Positions 42,463 to 51,841 of a stretch of DNA of 64,000 nucleotides are shown piece after piece (position 1 is the stretch's first letter; each line of letters begins with the position of its first letter). Origin of the DNA: Gemmatimonas sp. (GTDB lineage: Bacteria; Gemmatimonadota; Gemmatimonadetes; Gemmatimonadales; Gemmatimonadaceae); assembly GCF_027531815.1 (NCBI RefSeq), contig NZ_JAPZSK010000004.1, positions 186,001-250,000 on the forward strand. The letters are read 5' to 3'. A model generated the notes under the pieces. That model had not been told where the DNA came from. It saw only the letters and a list, made by a program, of their open reading frames with translations, and searched no databases. A program made the translations under genes and the position numbers.

Positions 42463-45147
42463 ATGCACCCTTTCGCTGCTTCGAGGCGAACGATCAGCGC
42501 CGCGGCTCTTGCCGCGGCGCTCGTCGTTCCGGCCGCTCCGCTCGCGGCACAGGTCGCTCCCGAACGTGGCGCGGCCGCCCTCGGGTCTGCGCTGGCCGGG
42601 ATCGGCACCACCGGGCGCGTCCTCACCGTGGCCGCACATCCCGATGACGAAGACACGCCCATCATCGCGTGGCTCACCCGCGGCCGCCACGTGGAGACGG
42701 CGTATCTCTCGCTGACGCGCGGTGACGGTGGCCAGAATCTCATCGGCAACGAACTCGGCGAAGCGCTCGGCGCCATCCGTACGCAGGAGCTGCTCGCCGC
42801 ACGGCGCATCGACGGCGGCACGCAGTACTTCACGCGCGCCTATGACTTCGGGTTCAGCAAGAACGCCGAGGAGACGTACCGGCACTGGCCGAAGGACAGC
42901 ATCCTCGGCGACGTGGTGCGCGTGGTGCGGGCGTTCCGGCCGCACGTGGTGATCGGCTTCTTCAGCGGTACGCCGCGCGACGGCCACGGGCATCATCAGG
43001 TGAGCGGGCTGCTGGCACGCGAGGCCTACGAACTGGCTGCCGACACGGTGCGTTTCCCCGTGCGCGAGTTCGGGATGCCGTGGACACCGCAGAAATTCTA
43101 CCGCAGCGCGCGGCAGGTACCCGACAGCGCCACATTGCGTGTGAATACCGGCGAGTACAATGCGATGCTCGGCCGAAGCTACTACGAGATTGCCGCGGAG
43201 AGTCGGTCGCAGCACAAGAGTCAGGGCTTTGGCGTGCTCCAGCGCAAAGGCGTGATCTGGGGCTATCTCTCGCGCGAAGCCACGCGTGCCGGGCCCGCCG
43301 ATGCGCGCGCCGAACGCTCGCTGTTCGACGGCATCGATACCACGTGGGCGGCGATTCGCCGTCGGGTACCGGCGGCGACACAGCCGGTGCTGGACTCGGC
43401 GCTCCAGGCGCTCACGCACCTTCGCGCCGAGTATCGCGCTGCCGATCCTGCAGGCATCGTCGAGCCGCTGGCGCGGACACTTGGACAGTTCCGTCGTGTG
43501 CGCAACACGCTGGGGAGCGGCCCCTTCGTATACATCAACGACGGGTTGCGCGGTGGGAACAGCCCCAATGCGCGGCGCGCAATGGACGAGGCGGACCCGG
43601 CGCTCTGGGTGGCCATGGCCACGACCGTGGAGCGTACGGAGCAGGCGCTCGTGCTCGCGGCTGGCGTGGTGGTGGAAGCCACGGCCCCGCGTGGCACGTT
43701 TCCGGTTCGTGAGCCGGTAAAGGTGGACGTGAACGATACGTTGCCGGTCACGGTGACCGTGTTCAACCGGGGGCGGGCACCGATCTTCCTGCGCAATGCC
43801 GGCGTGGCGGGCATCGGGTTGCGTGGCATCGACCAGGGCGATGTCACCATTGCGCCCGACAGCGCGCACGTGATGACGCGATGGGCGGTGGCCTTCGCGA
43901 GCAACTCACCGTGGTGGCGTGCCAAGGGGCGCCAGCAGCAGGACTGGTTCCAGCAGCCCATCGATTCGCGCGATGAGGTCGCTCAGCAGGAGAAGGTGTC
44001 CACGGTCCTGCAGGCGTTCCTGCAGATCGCCGGGGAATCGGTGACCATCACCACGCCGGTTGTCTACCGCTATGCCGACCCGGTCAAGGGCGATCTGCAG
44101 ATTCCGGTGAGTGCGGTGCCGGGCATCTCGGTGAACCTCGGCAGCACCATGGAGTACATCCGCGCGGGAGTGCCAGTGGATCGCTACATCCCGGTGCGCG
44201 TCACCTCGTCGTATCCGCACGAGGCCAAGGTGGCGGTGCGCATCCTGCTCCCCGATGGTCTCAAGGCCGACACGGTCGAGCGTGAACGCACCCTGGAGGC
44301 GCAGGGCAGTGTAATGGTGACGTTCCGTGTGCGCGGCACCATCAGGGCCGGGCGTCACGAGCTCGGTGCCATGGCACTCCACGAGGGCACCATGAGCACG
44401 AGCGGCCCGTATCTGGTGGCGTACGATCATATCACGCCCATGCGCCTGTACGGCGCCTCGGGCATGTACCTGTCGGCGGTCGATGTGAAGCTGCCCCCGC
44501 GCGCACGCGTGGGCTACGTGGAAGGGGTCGGTGATGCCGGCGTCAAGGCACTGGAGCAGCTCGACATCACGGTGGAGAAGCTCGAGCCGGCCATGCTCGG
44601 CAGTATGGACCTCTCGCGCTTCACCAGCATCGTGGTCGGGCCGCGCGCCTACGAAACGAGTGAGACGCTGGTGAAGAACAACGCGCGGCTGCTGGAGTAT
44701 GCCCGACGCGGCGGTACGCTGGTGGTGCAGTACGGCGCGCAGAACATGAACGCCTTCCCGGGAATCACGCCCTATCCGCTGCAGTGGGCGCCGCGGGCGG
44801 CGCGCGTGACCATGGAGGACGCACCGGTCACGGTGCTGCAGCCCGCCCATCCGCTGCTCACGAGTCCCAACCGTATTGGCGCTGCCGATTGGGCTGACTG
44901 GGCGCAGGAACGTGCCACCTACATGCCCAGCGTGATCGACCGGCGTTACACGCCACTGCTGCGCATGAACGATCCCGACGAAGCCGCCAATGACGGTGCG
45001 CTGCTCACCGCGCCCGTGGGCAGAGGGCGGTACGTGTACGTCACGCTCGCGCTGTTCCGGCAGTGGTCTGCGGGGGTGCCGGGGGCGGCGCGGCTGCTGG
45101 CGAATCTGGTGGCGGGGCAGGCGATCGCGATGCCGCCGAAAATGTAG
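42463..45147 (+). CDS. Exported PIG-L (LmbE-like) deacetylase family protein
   Basis: The 894-aa protein has a signal peptide (SAAALAAALVVPAAPLAAQV). A PIG-L domain follows with the zinc motif TVAAHPDDEDTP, LTRGDGGQNLIGNELGEALG, and DGHGHHQVSGLLA. A long beta-rich C-terminal region (about residues 330-894) includes an IgG-like part and a glutamine amidotransferase-like segment (YARRGGTLVVQYGAQNMNAF). Such large PIG-L proteins are thought to deacetylate sugars. The start is five bases after sucA but the functions are unrelated. An inverted repeat array follows it. Confidence 0.87.
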   Translation: MHPFAASRRTISAAALAAALVVPAAPLAAQVAPERGAAALGSALAGIGTTGRVLTVAAHPDDEDTPIIAWLTRGRHVETAYLSLTRGDGGQNLIGNELGEALGAIRTQELLAARRIDGGTQYFTRAYDFGFSKNAEETYRHWPKDSILGDVVRVVRAFRPHVVIGFFSGTPRDGHGHHQVSGLLAREAYELAADTVRFPVREFGMPWTPQKFYRSARQVPDSATLRVNTGEYNAMLGRSYYEIAAESRSQHKSQGFGVLQRKGVIWGYLSREATRAGPADARAERSLFDGIDTTWAAIRRRVPAATQPVLDSALQALTHLRAEYRAADPAGIVEPLARTLGQFRRVRNTLGSGPFVYINDGLRGGNSPNARRAMDEADPALWVAMATTVERTEQALVLAAGVVVEATAPRGTFPVREPVKVDVNDTLPVTVTVFNRGRAPIFLRNAGVAGIGLRGIDQGDVTIAPDSAHVMTRWAVAFASNSPWWRAKGRQQQDWFQQPIDSRDEVAQQEKVSTVLQAFLQIAGESVTITTPVVYRYADPVKGDLQIPVSAVPGISVNLGSTMEYIRAGVPVDRYIPVRVTSSYPHEAKVAVRILLPDGLKADTVERERTLEAQGSVMVTFRVRGTIRAGRHELGAMALHEGTMSTSGPYLVAYDHITPMRLYGASGMYLSAVDVKLPPRARVGYVEGVGDAGVKALEQLDITVEKLEPAMLGSMDLSRFTSIVVGPRAYETSETLVKNNARLLEYARRGGTLVVQYGAQNMNAFPGITPYPLQWAPRAARVTMEDAPVTVLQPAHPLLTSPNRIGAADWADWAQERATYMPSVIDRRYTPLLRMNDPDEAANDGALLTAPVGRGRYVYVTLALFRQWSAGVPGAARLLANLVAGQAIAMPPKM

Positions 45148-45170
45148 GCGGGGACACGACGCGGGGGACC

Positions 45171-45226
45171 ACGCGCGATCGATGACGCGTTGGCGGCTAC
45201 GCGTTGGCGGGAACGCGTTGGCAACT
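45171..45226 (+). repeat. 14-bp tandem repeat array, left arm
   Basis: Four head-to-tail units start at 45171, 45185, 45199 and 45213, exactly 14 bp apart. The first is ACGCGCGATCGATG and the others are ACGCGTTGGC followed by a variable four-base tail. The array lies just after the PIG-L stop, in the gap between converging genes. Confidence 0.85.
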
Positions 45227-45320
45227 ACGCACGGGGGCGCGGGCACCTACGCGCCCACCGACGCGGGCGACCGGGTCGCTCCGCGTTTTCGCCCCCGTTG
45301 GTGCCCGCGTGTTCATGCGT
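45227..45320. other. Spacer between the inverted repeat arrays
   Basis: This 94-bp segment holds irregular, decayed copies of the same repeat (several ACGCGGGC and ACGCGCCC pieces) in both orientations. I see no credible gene in it. Confidence 0.5.
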
Positions 45321-45390
45321 GCTTGCCAACGCGTACTTGCCAGAGCGTTGGTGCCAACGCGTTCCCGCCAACGCGTCGTCGATCGCGCGT
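45321..45390 (-). repeat. 14-bp tandem repeat array, right arm (inverted)
   Basis: Read on the minus strand from 45390 down, five 14-bp units follow one another: ACGCGCGATCGACG, then ACGCGTTGGC with variable tails three times, one copy being degenerate (ACGCTCTGGC). The outermost unit is the same special unit as in the left arm, so the two arms are mirror images and could pair over about 56 bp with roughly nine mismatches. Confidence 0.85.
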
Positions 45391-45409
45391 CGTTCCTCTG
45401 CGCCGTCTA

Positions 45410-47071
45410 CTACGCCAACGCCGCGCGCTTTCCTCCCACCGACAGCAGCAGCCCTACCGAGAACACCACCACGGCACCGATCACGTTGTGCCAGAGAAAA
45501 CTCACCGTGGGCAGGCCGAACGAGACCGCTGCCACCGCGCTCATGCCGGCGATGAGCCCCGCGAACGCCCCCAACGCGGTGGCACGCTTCACCATCGCCA
45601 GCAGGAAGACGCCGAGAATGGAGCCGTAGAAGAACGAACCGAACCGGTTCACCACTTCAATGAGGGAGCCGAGCGTGGCCGCGTAGGTTGCCACGACCAT
45701 GGCAAAGACGCCCCAGAGCGCAGTGGCAACGCGACCGACGGTAAGGAAATGCCGATCGGTATCTTCCTTTCGATACCACCGCTGGTAGAAGTCGACGACG
45801 GTCGCCGTGGCCAGCGAATTGAGTTCGGCCGCAATCGATGACATGGCCGCGGCCAGCACGGCCGCGAGGAACACCCCCGCGAAACCGAGCGGCAGGTTGT
45901 CGAGCACGAAGCGCGGAATGATATAGTTCACGTCGCGGGCACTTTCGCCGCTGGCCACGGCCGCGGCCGCCAGCGCGTCTTTGCGCACCGTCTCCAGGGC
46001 GTCGTTCTGCGCCTTGAAGGTGGCCAGCGCCGCGCCGCCGGGGGCGGTGGCTGCGTCACGCGCTGCCAGTTCGCGCCCCGCCAGCGCCGCGGCATGCCGC
46101 GACTCGAGCGCCGCGTACACCGCCGGCTGCCGCTCCCGCAGGATGCCATCGTGCCGCGGATTGAAGAGCATGGGCGATGGCGCGAAGGTGTAGAAAAGGA
46201 ACACCAGCACGCCAATGATGAGAATGAGCGCCTGCAGGGGAATCTTCCAATAGGCACTCATGAGCAGCGAACTCCGGGCCTCGTCCACCGAACGTGCGGC
46301 CAGGTAGCGCTGCACCTGGCTCTGGTCGGTGCCGAAGTAGCTCAGCATGAGAAACGTGCCGCCGAGGATGCCGGACCAGAACGTGTACGTCTCGGTGAGC
46401 GAGAAGGAGAAATCAAAGACGCGTAGCCGTCCGGTGGCGCCGGCAAGGCGGAAGGCGTCATCCAGCGGGACCGGCAGACGCCAGATGAGTACGGCAACCA
46501 GCGCCAGCAGCGCCCCGACGATAACCACCATCTGCTTCACGTCGGCCCAGGCGACCGCCTCCACCCCCCCGAGCACGGTATAGACGATCGTGGGGACGCC
46601 AATGAGCAGTACGCACCACGTGAGGTCCCACCCGAAAATCGCGCTCAGTACCACGCTGGGCGCCGCGATGATCGTGCCGGCCGACATGCCCCGGGAGAGG
46701 AGAAACAGGAAGCTCGTGAGCGACCGGGTCCGCGCGTCGAAGCGCCGCTCGAGGTACTCGTACGCGGTGTAGACCTTGGCGCCGTGCAGGAAGGGCACGA
46801 GCGTGACCCCCAGCAGCACCATCGCCACGGGCAGCCCGAAGTAGAACTGCACGAAGCGCAGGCCGTCGGTCGCCCCCTGCCCGGTGGTCCCGATGAGGGT
46901 GATGGCCGACAGCTGCGTGGCCATGACGCTCAGGCCGACGGCCCACCACGGGAGGCGCCGCGAGGCGAGGAAATAGCCCTCGATGTTCGTCGTGCCGCGC
47001 GTGCGGCGCAGCCCGTCGACGACGACGACGAGCAGGTACACCGCCACGATGACCCAGTTGATCCAATGCAT
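45410..47071 (-). CDS. Sodium:solute symporter (SSS family)
   Basis: The 553-aa membrane protein has about 13 helices and SSS family features: WVIVAVYLLVVVVDGLRRTR, the FLASRRLPWWAVGLSVMATQ segment of helix 1-2, GTTGQGATDGLRFVQFYFGL, LFLLSRGMSAGTIIAAP and YFGTDQSQVQRYLAARS, which is highly typical. It carries a 90-residue soluble insert (about 320-410) between helices. The substrate, often a sugar, amino acid or sialic acid, cannot be told. A 31-aa membrane ORF ends seven bases before its start, and an M20 peptidase gene lies upstream in the same direction. Confidence 0.9.
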   Translation of the reverse strand: MHWINWVIVAVYLLVVVVDGLRRTRGTTNIEGYFLASRRLPWWAVGLSVMATQLSAITLIGTTGQGATDGLRFVQFYFGLPVAMVLLGVTLVPFLHGAKVYTAYEYLERRFDARTRSLTSFLFLLSRGMSAGTIIAAPSVVLSAIFGWDLTWCVLLIGVPTIVYTVLGGVEAVAWADVKQMVVIVGALLALVAVLIWRLPVPLDDAFRLAGATGRLRVFDFSFSLTETYTFWSGILGGTFLMLSYFGTDQSQVQRYLAARSVDEARSSLLMSAYWKIPLQALILIIGVLVFLFYTFAPSPMLFNPRHDGILRERQPAVYAALESRHAAALAGRELAARDAATAPGGAALATFKAQNDALETVRKDALAAAAVASGESARDVNYIIPRFVLDNLPLGFAGVFLAAVLAAAMSSIAAELNSLATATVVDFYQRWYRKEDTDRHFLTVGRVATALWGVFAMVVATYAATLGSLIEVVNRFGSFFYGSILGVFLLAMVKRATALGAFAGLIAGMSAVAAVSFGLPTVSFLWHNVIGAVVVFSVGLLLSVGGKRAALA

Positions 47072-47078
47072 GTGGCGC

Positions 47079-47174
47079 TCAGGGGGTGTATCGGGACTGC
47101 AGGAGCCACAGCAGGGCCAGGGTGACCAGCTGGATCACCAGGACCCGCGTGAGTGTGCGCTGGAAGTGGGACAT
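47079..47174 (-). CDS. 31-aa membrane protein in front of the symporter
   Basis: An ATG at 47174 opens a 31-codon frame that ends TGA at 47079, seven bases before the symporter start. The product begins MSHFQRTLTRVLVIQLVTLA and continues LLWLLQSRYTP: a short basic head, one strong membrane helix (residues about 10-26) and a short tail. Several SSS transporters have a tiny membrane partner encoded just upstream (for example yhdT with panF). No strong ribosome binding site is seen, so expression is not certain. Confidence 0.55.
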   Translation of the reverse strand: MSHFQRTLTRVLVIQLVTLALLWLLQSRYTP

Positions 47175-47203
47175 GACCCGAAGCAGAGAAAGGCTCGGCT
47201 GGC

Positions 47204-48649
47204 TCAGGAAATCGGCTTGGTCGGGCCGGCAACCTGTTTGACCAGCAGGTACAGGAACTCGAGGCCGTCGTAGAACGACTTCACGCGCAGCTTCTCGTCG
47301 CGGCCGTGCGCGTTGGTCTCACCGGCCGCCGAGAAGATGCCACTCACGCCATAAGTGGGAATGCCGGCAGCCCGCAACCGGTAGCCGTCCGTCGCCCCGG
47401 TGCTCATGGTGGGAATGACGGGTACCCCCTTGAACATCGCCGCCGTGAGCTGGGTGGTGGCGCGCAGCAGCGAGGCATTGATGGGCGTTGGCGCCCCGTC
47501 CCGACGATCGGGACGGTCGGTCGCGATCGCCACGCTGCTGTCGTTCACGAGGCGTTGCAGCACGGCTTTCACCTGCGAGCCGGTGCTGGTGGGCGCAATA
47601 CGGCAGTTCACGTTGGCCTTCACGAACTGCGGCAGGGCGTTGGGGGCGTGTCCGCCCTCCAGCATCGTCGCCACGCAGGTGGTGCGCAGCATGCTGGCGT
47701 AGCGCGGGTCGGTGCTGATGATGCGTGCCGCGGCGGTGTCCCCCGGGTTTGCAACAATGGCGCGCATGGCGGCCGCCAGGGAAGGGATCTCCACCTTGGC
47801 GGTCTGCTCGAAGAACGGACGCGTCACGTCGTTCAATTCGACCGGGAAGGTGTACTGCTGAATCCTGAGCAGCGCGGCTGCCAGCGAGTAGATGGCGTTG
47901 TCCTTACGCGGGACACTCGAGTGCCCGCCGGTGTTGCGTACCGTGAGGGTGAAGTCGTGGTACACCTTCTCGGCCGCCTGAATGCTGTGAAACAAGGGCT
48001 CGTCATTCGGCCCCAGGGTACCACCACCACCCTCATTGATGGCGTACTCGGCGTCGATGAGCTCGCGGCGGTGTTCGATGAGCCACGATACCCCATTGGT
48101 GTTGCCGCCCTCCTCATCGGCCGTGAGGGCAAGAATGAGATCGCGCTCCGGCACCCACCCTTCCTGCTTGTAGCGCAGCAGGTTGGCCGTGAGAATGGCC
48201 GCCATGCTCTTGTCGTCGGCCACGCCGCGGCCAATGAAGTAGCCGCTCTCCTCCCGCATCTCGAACGGATCGCTGGCCCAGTCGCTGCGCTTGGCCTGCA
48301 CCACGTCGAGGTGGGCCAGCAGCAGGATCGGCTTGCCCGCTCCCTTGCCGCGGTAGCGTACCACGAGGTTCTGCTTGGCCGGCTTGTCGGCCGGCCCCAC
48401 GAGCTGAATATCGGCCGTCGGGAACCCCGCCGCTCGGAACCGCGCCGCTACCGCCTCCGCCGACTTCGTCACACTTCCCACCGAGTCGGCGGTGTTGATC
48501 TCGACCATCTCTTCGTAGACGGCGCGCGCCGCCTGCTGCGCCGGCGTAAGCGTCGTGGGGGCCCCGGGCGCGGGGCGCAGGATGGACTGGGCGGCAACCG
48601 GGATCGGAGCGGTCGAGAGCAGGAGGCCAAGCGCAATGCGACGTGACAT
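47204..48649 (-). CDS. Exported M20/M25/M40 family metallopeptidase
   Basis: The 481-aa protein starts with a signal peptide (MSRRIALGLLLSTAPIPVAA). The zinc site is complete: ILLLAHLDVVQA with the first His and Asp, GRGVADDKSMAAIL with the bridging Asp, ALTADEEGGNTNG with the catalytic Glu pair, and a late His in ETNAHGRDEKL. The dimerisation domain begins near RNTGGHSSVPR. It is 29 bp upstream of the 31-aa ORF and symporter, suggesting a unit that cleaves a peptide or acyl-amino acid outside and imports the product. Confidence 0.9.
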   Translation of the reverse strand: MSRRIALGLLLSTAPIPVAAQSILRPAPGAPTTLTPAQQAARAVYEEMVEINTADSVGSVTKSAEAVAARFRAAGFPTADIQLVGPADKPAKQNLVVRYRGKGAGKPILLLAHLDVVQAKRSDWASDPFEMREESGYFIGRGVADDKSMAAILTANLLRYKQEGWVPERDLILALTADEEGGNTNGVSWLIEHRRELIDAEYAINEGGGGTLGPNDEPLFHSIQAAEKVYHDFTLTVRNTGGHSSVPRKDNAIYSLAAALLRIQQYTFPVELNDVTRPFFEQTAKVEIPSLAAAMRAIVANPGDTAAARIISTDPRYASMLRTTCVATMLEGGHAPNALPQFVKANVNCRIAPTSTGSQVKAVLQRLVNDSSVAIATDRPDRRDGAPTPINASLLRATTQLTAAMFKGVPVIPTMSTGATDGYRLRAAGIPTYGVSGIFSAAGETNAHGRDEKLRVKSFYDGLEFLYLLVKQVAGPTKPIS

Positions 48650-48747
48650 GGGCAGCGGGCGAAGGTGAACCGGAAGGTTACCGCCTGATGGCGCTCCAGC
48701 TCAATACTCCGTGCTCAACAGGGGGCCGGTACGGAGCGTAGGTTACG

Positions 48748-48765
48748 GGATCCGTTCACGGATCC
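48748..48765 (+). promoter_or_regulatory. Hairpin before tldD
   Basis: GGATCCG, loop TTCA, CGGATCC is a perfect 7-bp stem ending 28 bp before the tldD start, in the 144-bp gap divergent from the M20 peptidase gene. It could be an operator or a leader hairpin. Confidence 0.3.
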
Positions 48766-48793
48766 GTCTCTCCTTCCCCGTCCCGCCCCTGTC

Positions 48794-50425
48794 ATGACCC
48801 GCTCCCGTCGCGACTTCCTCAAGGCCGGCGCCACGGTCGCCGCCGGCTCGCTCGTGGCCACGAGTCCGCTGCTGGCCAATCCCGCTCGCGTCGTACCCCC
48901 GTTGGCCGATGTGCCGCGCGCCGACGATCCCGCCATCAAGGCGCTCATGCAGGTCGCGATCGACACGGCCAGGAGCGGCGGTGCCTCGTACGCCGACGTG
49001 CGCGTGGCCGCTCGCCGCCAGCAGAACGTGAATACGCGCGATCGCATCGTGCAGGGGGTGAGCGACACCGACACCTACGGTCTCGGGGTGCGCACCTTGG
49101 TCGATGGTGCCTGGGGCTTCGCGGCCACGAGCCGCCTCGACAAGGACAGTGTCGCGAATGCCGCGAAGGCCGCCCTCGGGCAGGCGCGCGCCAACCGCGC
49201 GTCGCAGCTCAGGCCGGTGGAACTGGCGCCTACCCCCGGCAATCAGGTGGGCACGTGGACGAGCCCCATTGAGGTGGATCCGTTCACGGTGGCCATCACC
49301 GACAAGGTGGCGTACCTGCTGGCGGCCAATGAAGCCGCGCTCAAGGTGAAGGGCATCCGCAACGTCAACTCGAGCATGTTCTTTCTGCGCGAGGAGAAGT
49401 CGCTCATGACGAGCGATGGCTCGTACATCGTACAGACGATCTACCGCACGTCACCCAGCATGACCGTGACGGCGGTGAGCCCCGACTTCCGCGACTTCCA
49501 GTCGGTGCAGGGCAACGAGATCGCGCCCATGGGGCTGGGCTACGAGCATGTGACGAACAGCAAGCTTGCCGAGCATGCGCCGCGGTGGGCCGAGTTGGCC
49601 GTGCAGAAGCTCAGTGCCAAGCCGGTGGAACCGGGGCGCTACGATCTGTTGCTGCACCCCAGTAATCTCTGGCTGACGGTGCATGAAGTGATCGCGCACC
49701 CCACCGAACTCGATCGCGCGCTTGGCTTCGAGGCCAACTACGCCGGCACCAGCTTCATTGCCCCACCCAAGGATGTGCTGGGCAAGCTGCGTATCGGCAC
49801 CGACCTGCTCAACATCGTGGGCGATCGCGAGCAGAAGGGCTCGTTGGGGGCCATTGGCTGGGACGACGAAGCGGTGAAGCCGGTCAAGTTCGACATCATC
49901 AAGAACGGCATGTTCGTGGACTACCAGACCACGCGGGAACAGGCGACGATGATGGCCGACTACTACCGGAGCGTCGGCAAGCCGGTCCGCAGCTACGGCT
50001 GCTCGTATGCCCAAAGCTGGGCCGACGTGCAGTTCCAGCGCATGCCCAACGTGAGCATGGTGCCCGGCACCAATGACGACACGTGGGAGAGCATGATCGC
50101 CAAGATGGACAAGGGCATTGCCATCGTGGGCGACGGCTCCTTCTCCATCGATCAGCAGCGCTACAACGGCCAGTTCGCCGGTCAGGTGTTCTACGAAGTG
50201 AAGGGCGGCAAGATCGTGGGGCAGCTCAAGGACGTGGCGTACCAGTTCCGCACCCCGGAGTTCTGGAAGTCGCTCAAGGCCATCGGTGGGCCGCGCAGCT
50301 ACCACCTGGGCGGCGCGTTCGGCGATGCCAAGGGACAGCCCGGACAGTCCAACTCCGTCAGCCACGGCTGCGTGCCGTCGCTCTTCCAGCAGGTCAACAT
50401 CATCAACACCGGGAGGACGGCATGA
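48794..50425 (+). CDS. tldD: Tat-exported TldD-type metalloprotease
   Basis: The 543-aa protein belongs to the TldD/PmbA family and has the zinc-binding HExxxH as HEVIAH within LWLTVHEVIAHPTELDRALG. It also shows the family blocks YADVRVAARRQQ, YGLGVRTLVDGAWGFAAT and ENLxA-like middle parts, plus the C-terminal SYGCSYAQSWADVQF. It starts with a clear twin-arginine signal (SRRDFLKAGATVAAGSLVAT), whereas the well-studied TldD is cytoplasmic. Its stop overlaps the start of the TldE-like gene by four bases (ATGA), so the two chains are made together as a heterodimer. Confidence 0.87.
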   Translation: MTRSRRDFLKAGATVAAGSLVATSPLLANPARVVPPLADVPRADDPAIKALMQVAIDTARSGGASYADVRVAARRQQNVNTRDRIVQGVSDTDTYGLGVRTLVDGAWGFAATSRLDKDSVANAAKAALGQARANRASQLRPVELAPTPGNQVGTWTSPIEVDPFTVAITDKVAYLLAANEAALKVKGIRNVNSSMFFLREEKSLMTSDGSYIVQTIYRTSPSMTVTAVSPDFRDFQSVQGNEIAPMGLGYEHVTNSKLAEHAPRWAELAVQKLSAKPVEPGRYDLLLHPSNLWLTVHEVIAHPTELDRALGFEANYAGTSFIAPPKDVLGKLRIGTDLLNIVGDREQKGSLGAIGWDDEAVKPVKFDIIKNGMFVDYQTTREQATMMADYYRSVGKPVRSYGCSYAQSWADVQFQRMPNVSMVPGTNDDTWESMIAKMDKGIAIVGDGSFSIDQQRYNGQFAGQVFYEVKGGKIVGQLKDVAYQFRTPEFWKSLKAIGGPRSYHLGGAFGDAKGQPGQSNSVSHGCVPSLFQQVNIINTGRTA

Positions 50426-51819
50426 GCGCGCTCGCGCCCCGTTCGCTGTTCGCGCCGGCCACCATCCTGTCACGCGCCGAGGCCCAGGAAATCGCCCAGC
50501 GCGCGCTCACGAACTCGCCCGCGCCGGAAACGCGTGTGAGCATCAACAGCAGTGCACGCGCGGATACACGCTTTGCGCTCAATCAGGTTACGACGTCAGG
50601 CGAGAACAGCGATACCCAGGTCACCATCACCGCCTACGATGGAAATCGCGCGGCAAGCGTGAACACCAATCGCCTCGACGAGGCATCGCTGGCGGCGGCG
50701 GCCAGACAGGCGTACGAAATCGCGAAGTTGGTGCCACCCAACCCCGAGCGCATGCCGGAGCTTGGCGCACAGAGCTTTCCGGCACTGCAGGAGCGCGTAC
50801 TGTCGCTCCCCACACCGGCCGAGCGTGCGGCGGCGGCCAAGATCGTCACGGAGCTGGCGCGCAAGAACGAGCTCATTGCCACGGGTTTCATCGAGTGCCG
50901 CGCGGGCGCATCGGCGCTGGCCAACAGCAAGGGGCTGTTCGCCTACGATTCGAGCAGCAGCGTGACCATGACCAGCACGGTGCGCTCACCCGACGGGACC
51001 GGCTCGGGATGGGCGTGCAGCGACGGCAACAGCTTCGACGAGCTCGATCCCGCCACGCTGGCAGCCACCGCCGTGCAGAAAGCACGTGACTCGCGCAGCC
51101 CCGTGGCCATCGAACCCGGGCGCTACACCACCATTCTCGAGCCGACGGCGACGGGCAATCTGGTGCAGCTCATCGTGGGGGCCATGCAGGCACGCGCTGC
51201 CGACGAGGGACGCTCCTTCTTCACGAAGCCGGGCGGTGGCAACAAGATCGGGCTCAAGGTGGTCGACGAACGCGTCACGCTGGTGGCGGATCCCGACGAC
51301 AACCCGTCCACGGGTGGCGGGTTCGACGAAGACGGGCAGCCGCTGCAGAAGGTGGTGTGGATCGAGAACGGTGTGGTGAAGAACCTCAACTATGATCGCT
51401 ACTGGGCACAGAAGCAGGGCGTGCAGCCCACGCGCGCCGGCGGCGGCGGGTTTCGCGGTGCTGGCCGATCCTTGCGCATGATGGGGGGCACGTCGAGCAT
51501 GGCCGAGATGGTCAAGGGCACTGAGCGTGGTGTGCTGGTCACGCGCTTCTGGTACATCCGGCCAGTGGATGCGCGCACGATCCTGTACACCGGCCTCACG
51601 CGCGATGGCACCTTCCTGATCGAGAACGGCAAGGTCACGCGCCCGATCAAGAACTTCCGCTACAACGAAAGCCCCATCTTCTTCCTGAACAACCTGGAAG
51701 CGATGGGGCCCTCGGTCCGGGTCAACGCCAGCGAGAACCTTGGCGCCGGCGGCGCGGTGTTCATGCCGGCCATCAAGGTACGCGACTTCACCTTCTCGAG
51801 CCTCAGCGACGCCGTATAG
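50422..51819 (+). CDS. pmbA: TldE/PmbA-like partner protein
   Basis: The 465-aa protein has the TldE/PmbA layout without the HExxxH zinc site: an N-terminal RVSINSSARADTRFALNQVT sheet, SSVTMTSTVRSPDGTGSGWA in the middle, LVADPDDNPSTGGGFDEDGQ, and a C-terminal ESPIFFLNNLEAMGPSVRVN. TldE serves as the non-catalytic half of the TldD-TldE protease. It lacks a signal peptide although its partner has a Tat signal, so it may be exported only as a folded complex with TldD. The ATG at 50422 overlaps the tldD stop. Confidence 0.87.
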   Translation: MSALAPRSLFAPATILSRAEAQEIAQRALTNSPAPETRVSINSSARADTRFALNQVTTSGENSDTQVTITAYDGNRAASVNTNRLDEASLAAAARQAYEIAKLVPPNPERMPELGAQSFPALQERVLSLPTPAERAAAAKIVTELARKNELIATGFIECRAGASALANSKGLFAYDSSSSVTMTSTVRSPDGTGSGWACSDGNSFDELDPATLAATAVQKARDSRSPVAIEPGRYTTILEPTATGNLVQLIVGAMQARAADEGRSFFTKPGGGNKIGLKVVDERVTLVADPDDNPSTGGGFDEDGQPLQKVVWIENGVVKNLNYDRYWAQKQGVQPTRAGGGGFRGAGRSLRMMGGTSSMAEMVKGTERGVLVTRFWYIRPVDARTILYTGLTRDGTFLIENGKVTRPIKNFRYNESPIFFLNNLEAMGPSVRVNASENLGAGGAVFMPAIKVRDFTFSSLSDAV

Positions 51820-51841
51820 GCCGTGCGGGGCGATACCCGAC

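Noticed and set aside
42463-45147. PIG-L gene as part of a sucA operon function
   Set aside because: Only five bases separate the genes, but the product is an exported sugar-deacetylase-like protein with no link to the TCA cycle, so adjacency is taken as co-transcription only.
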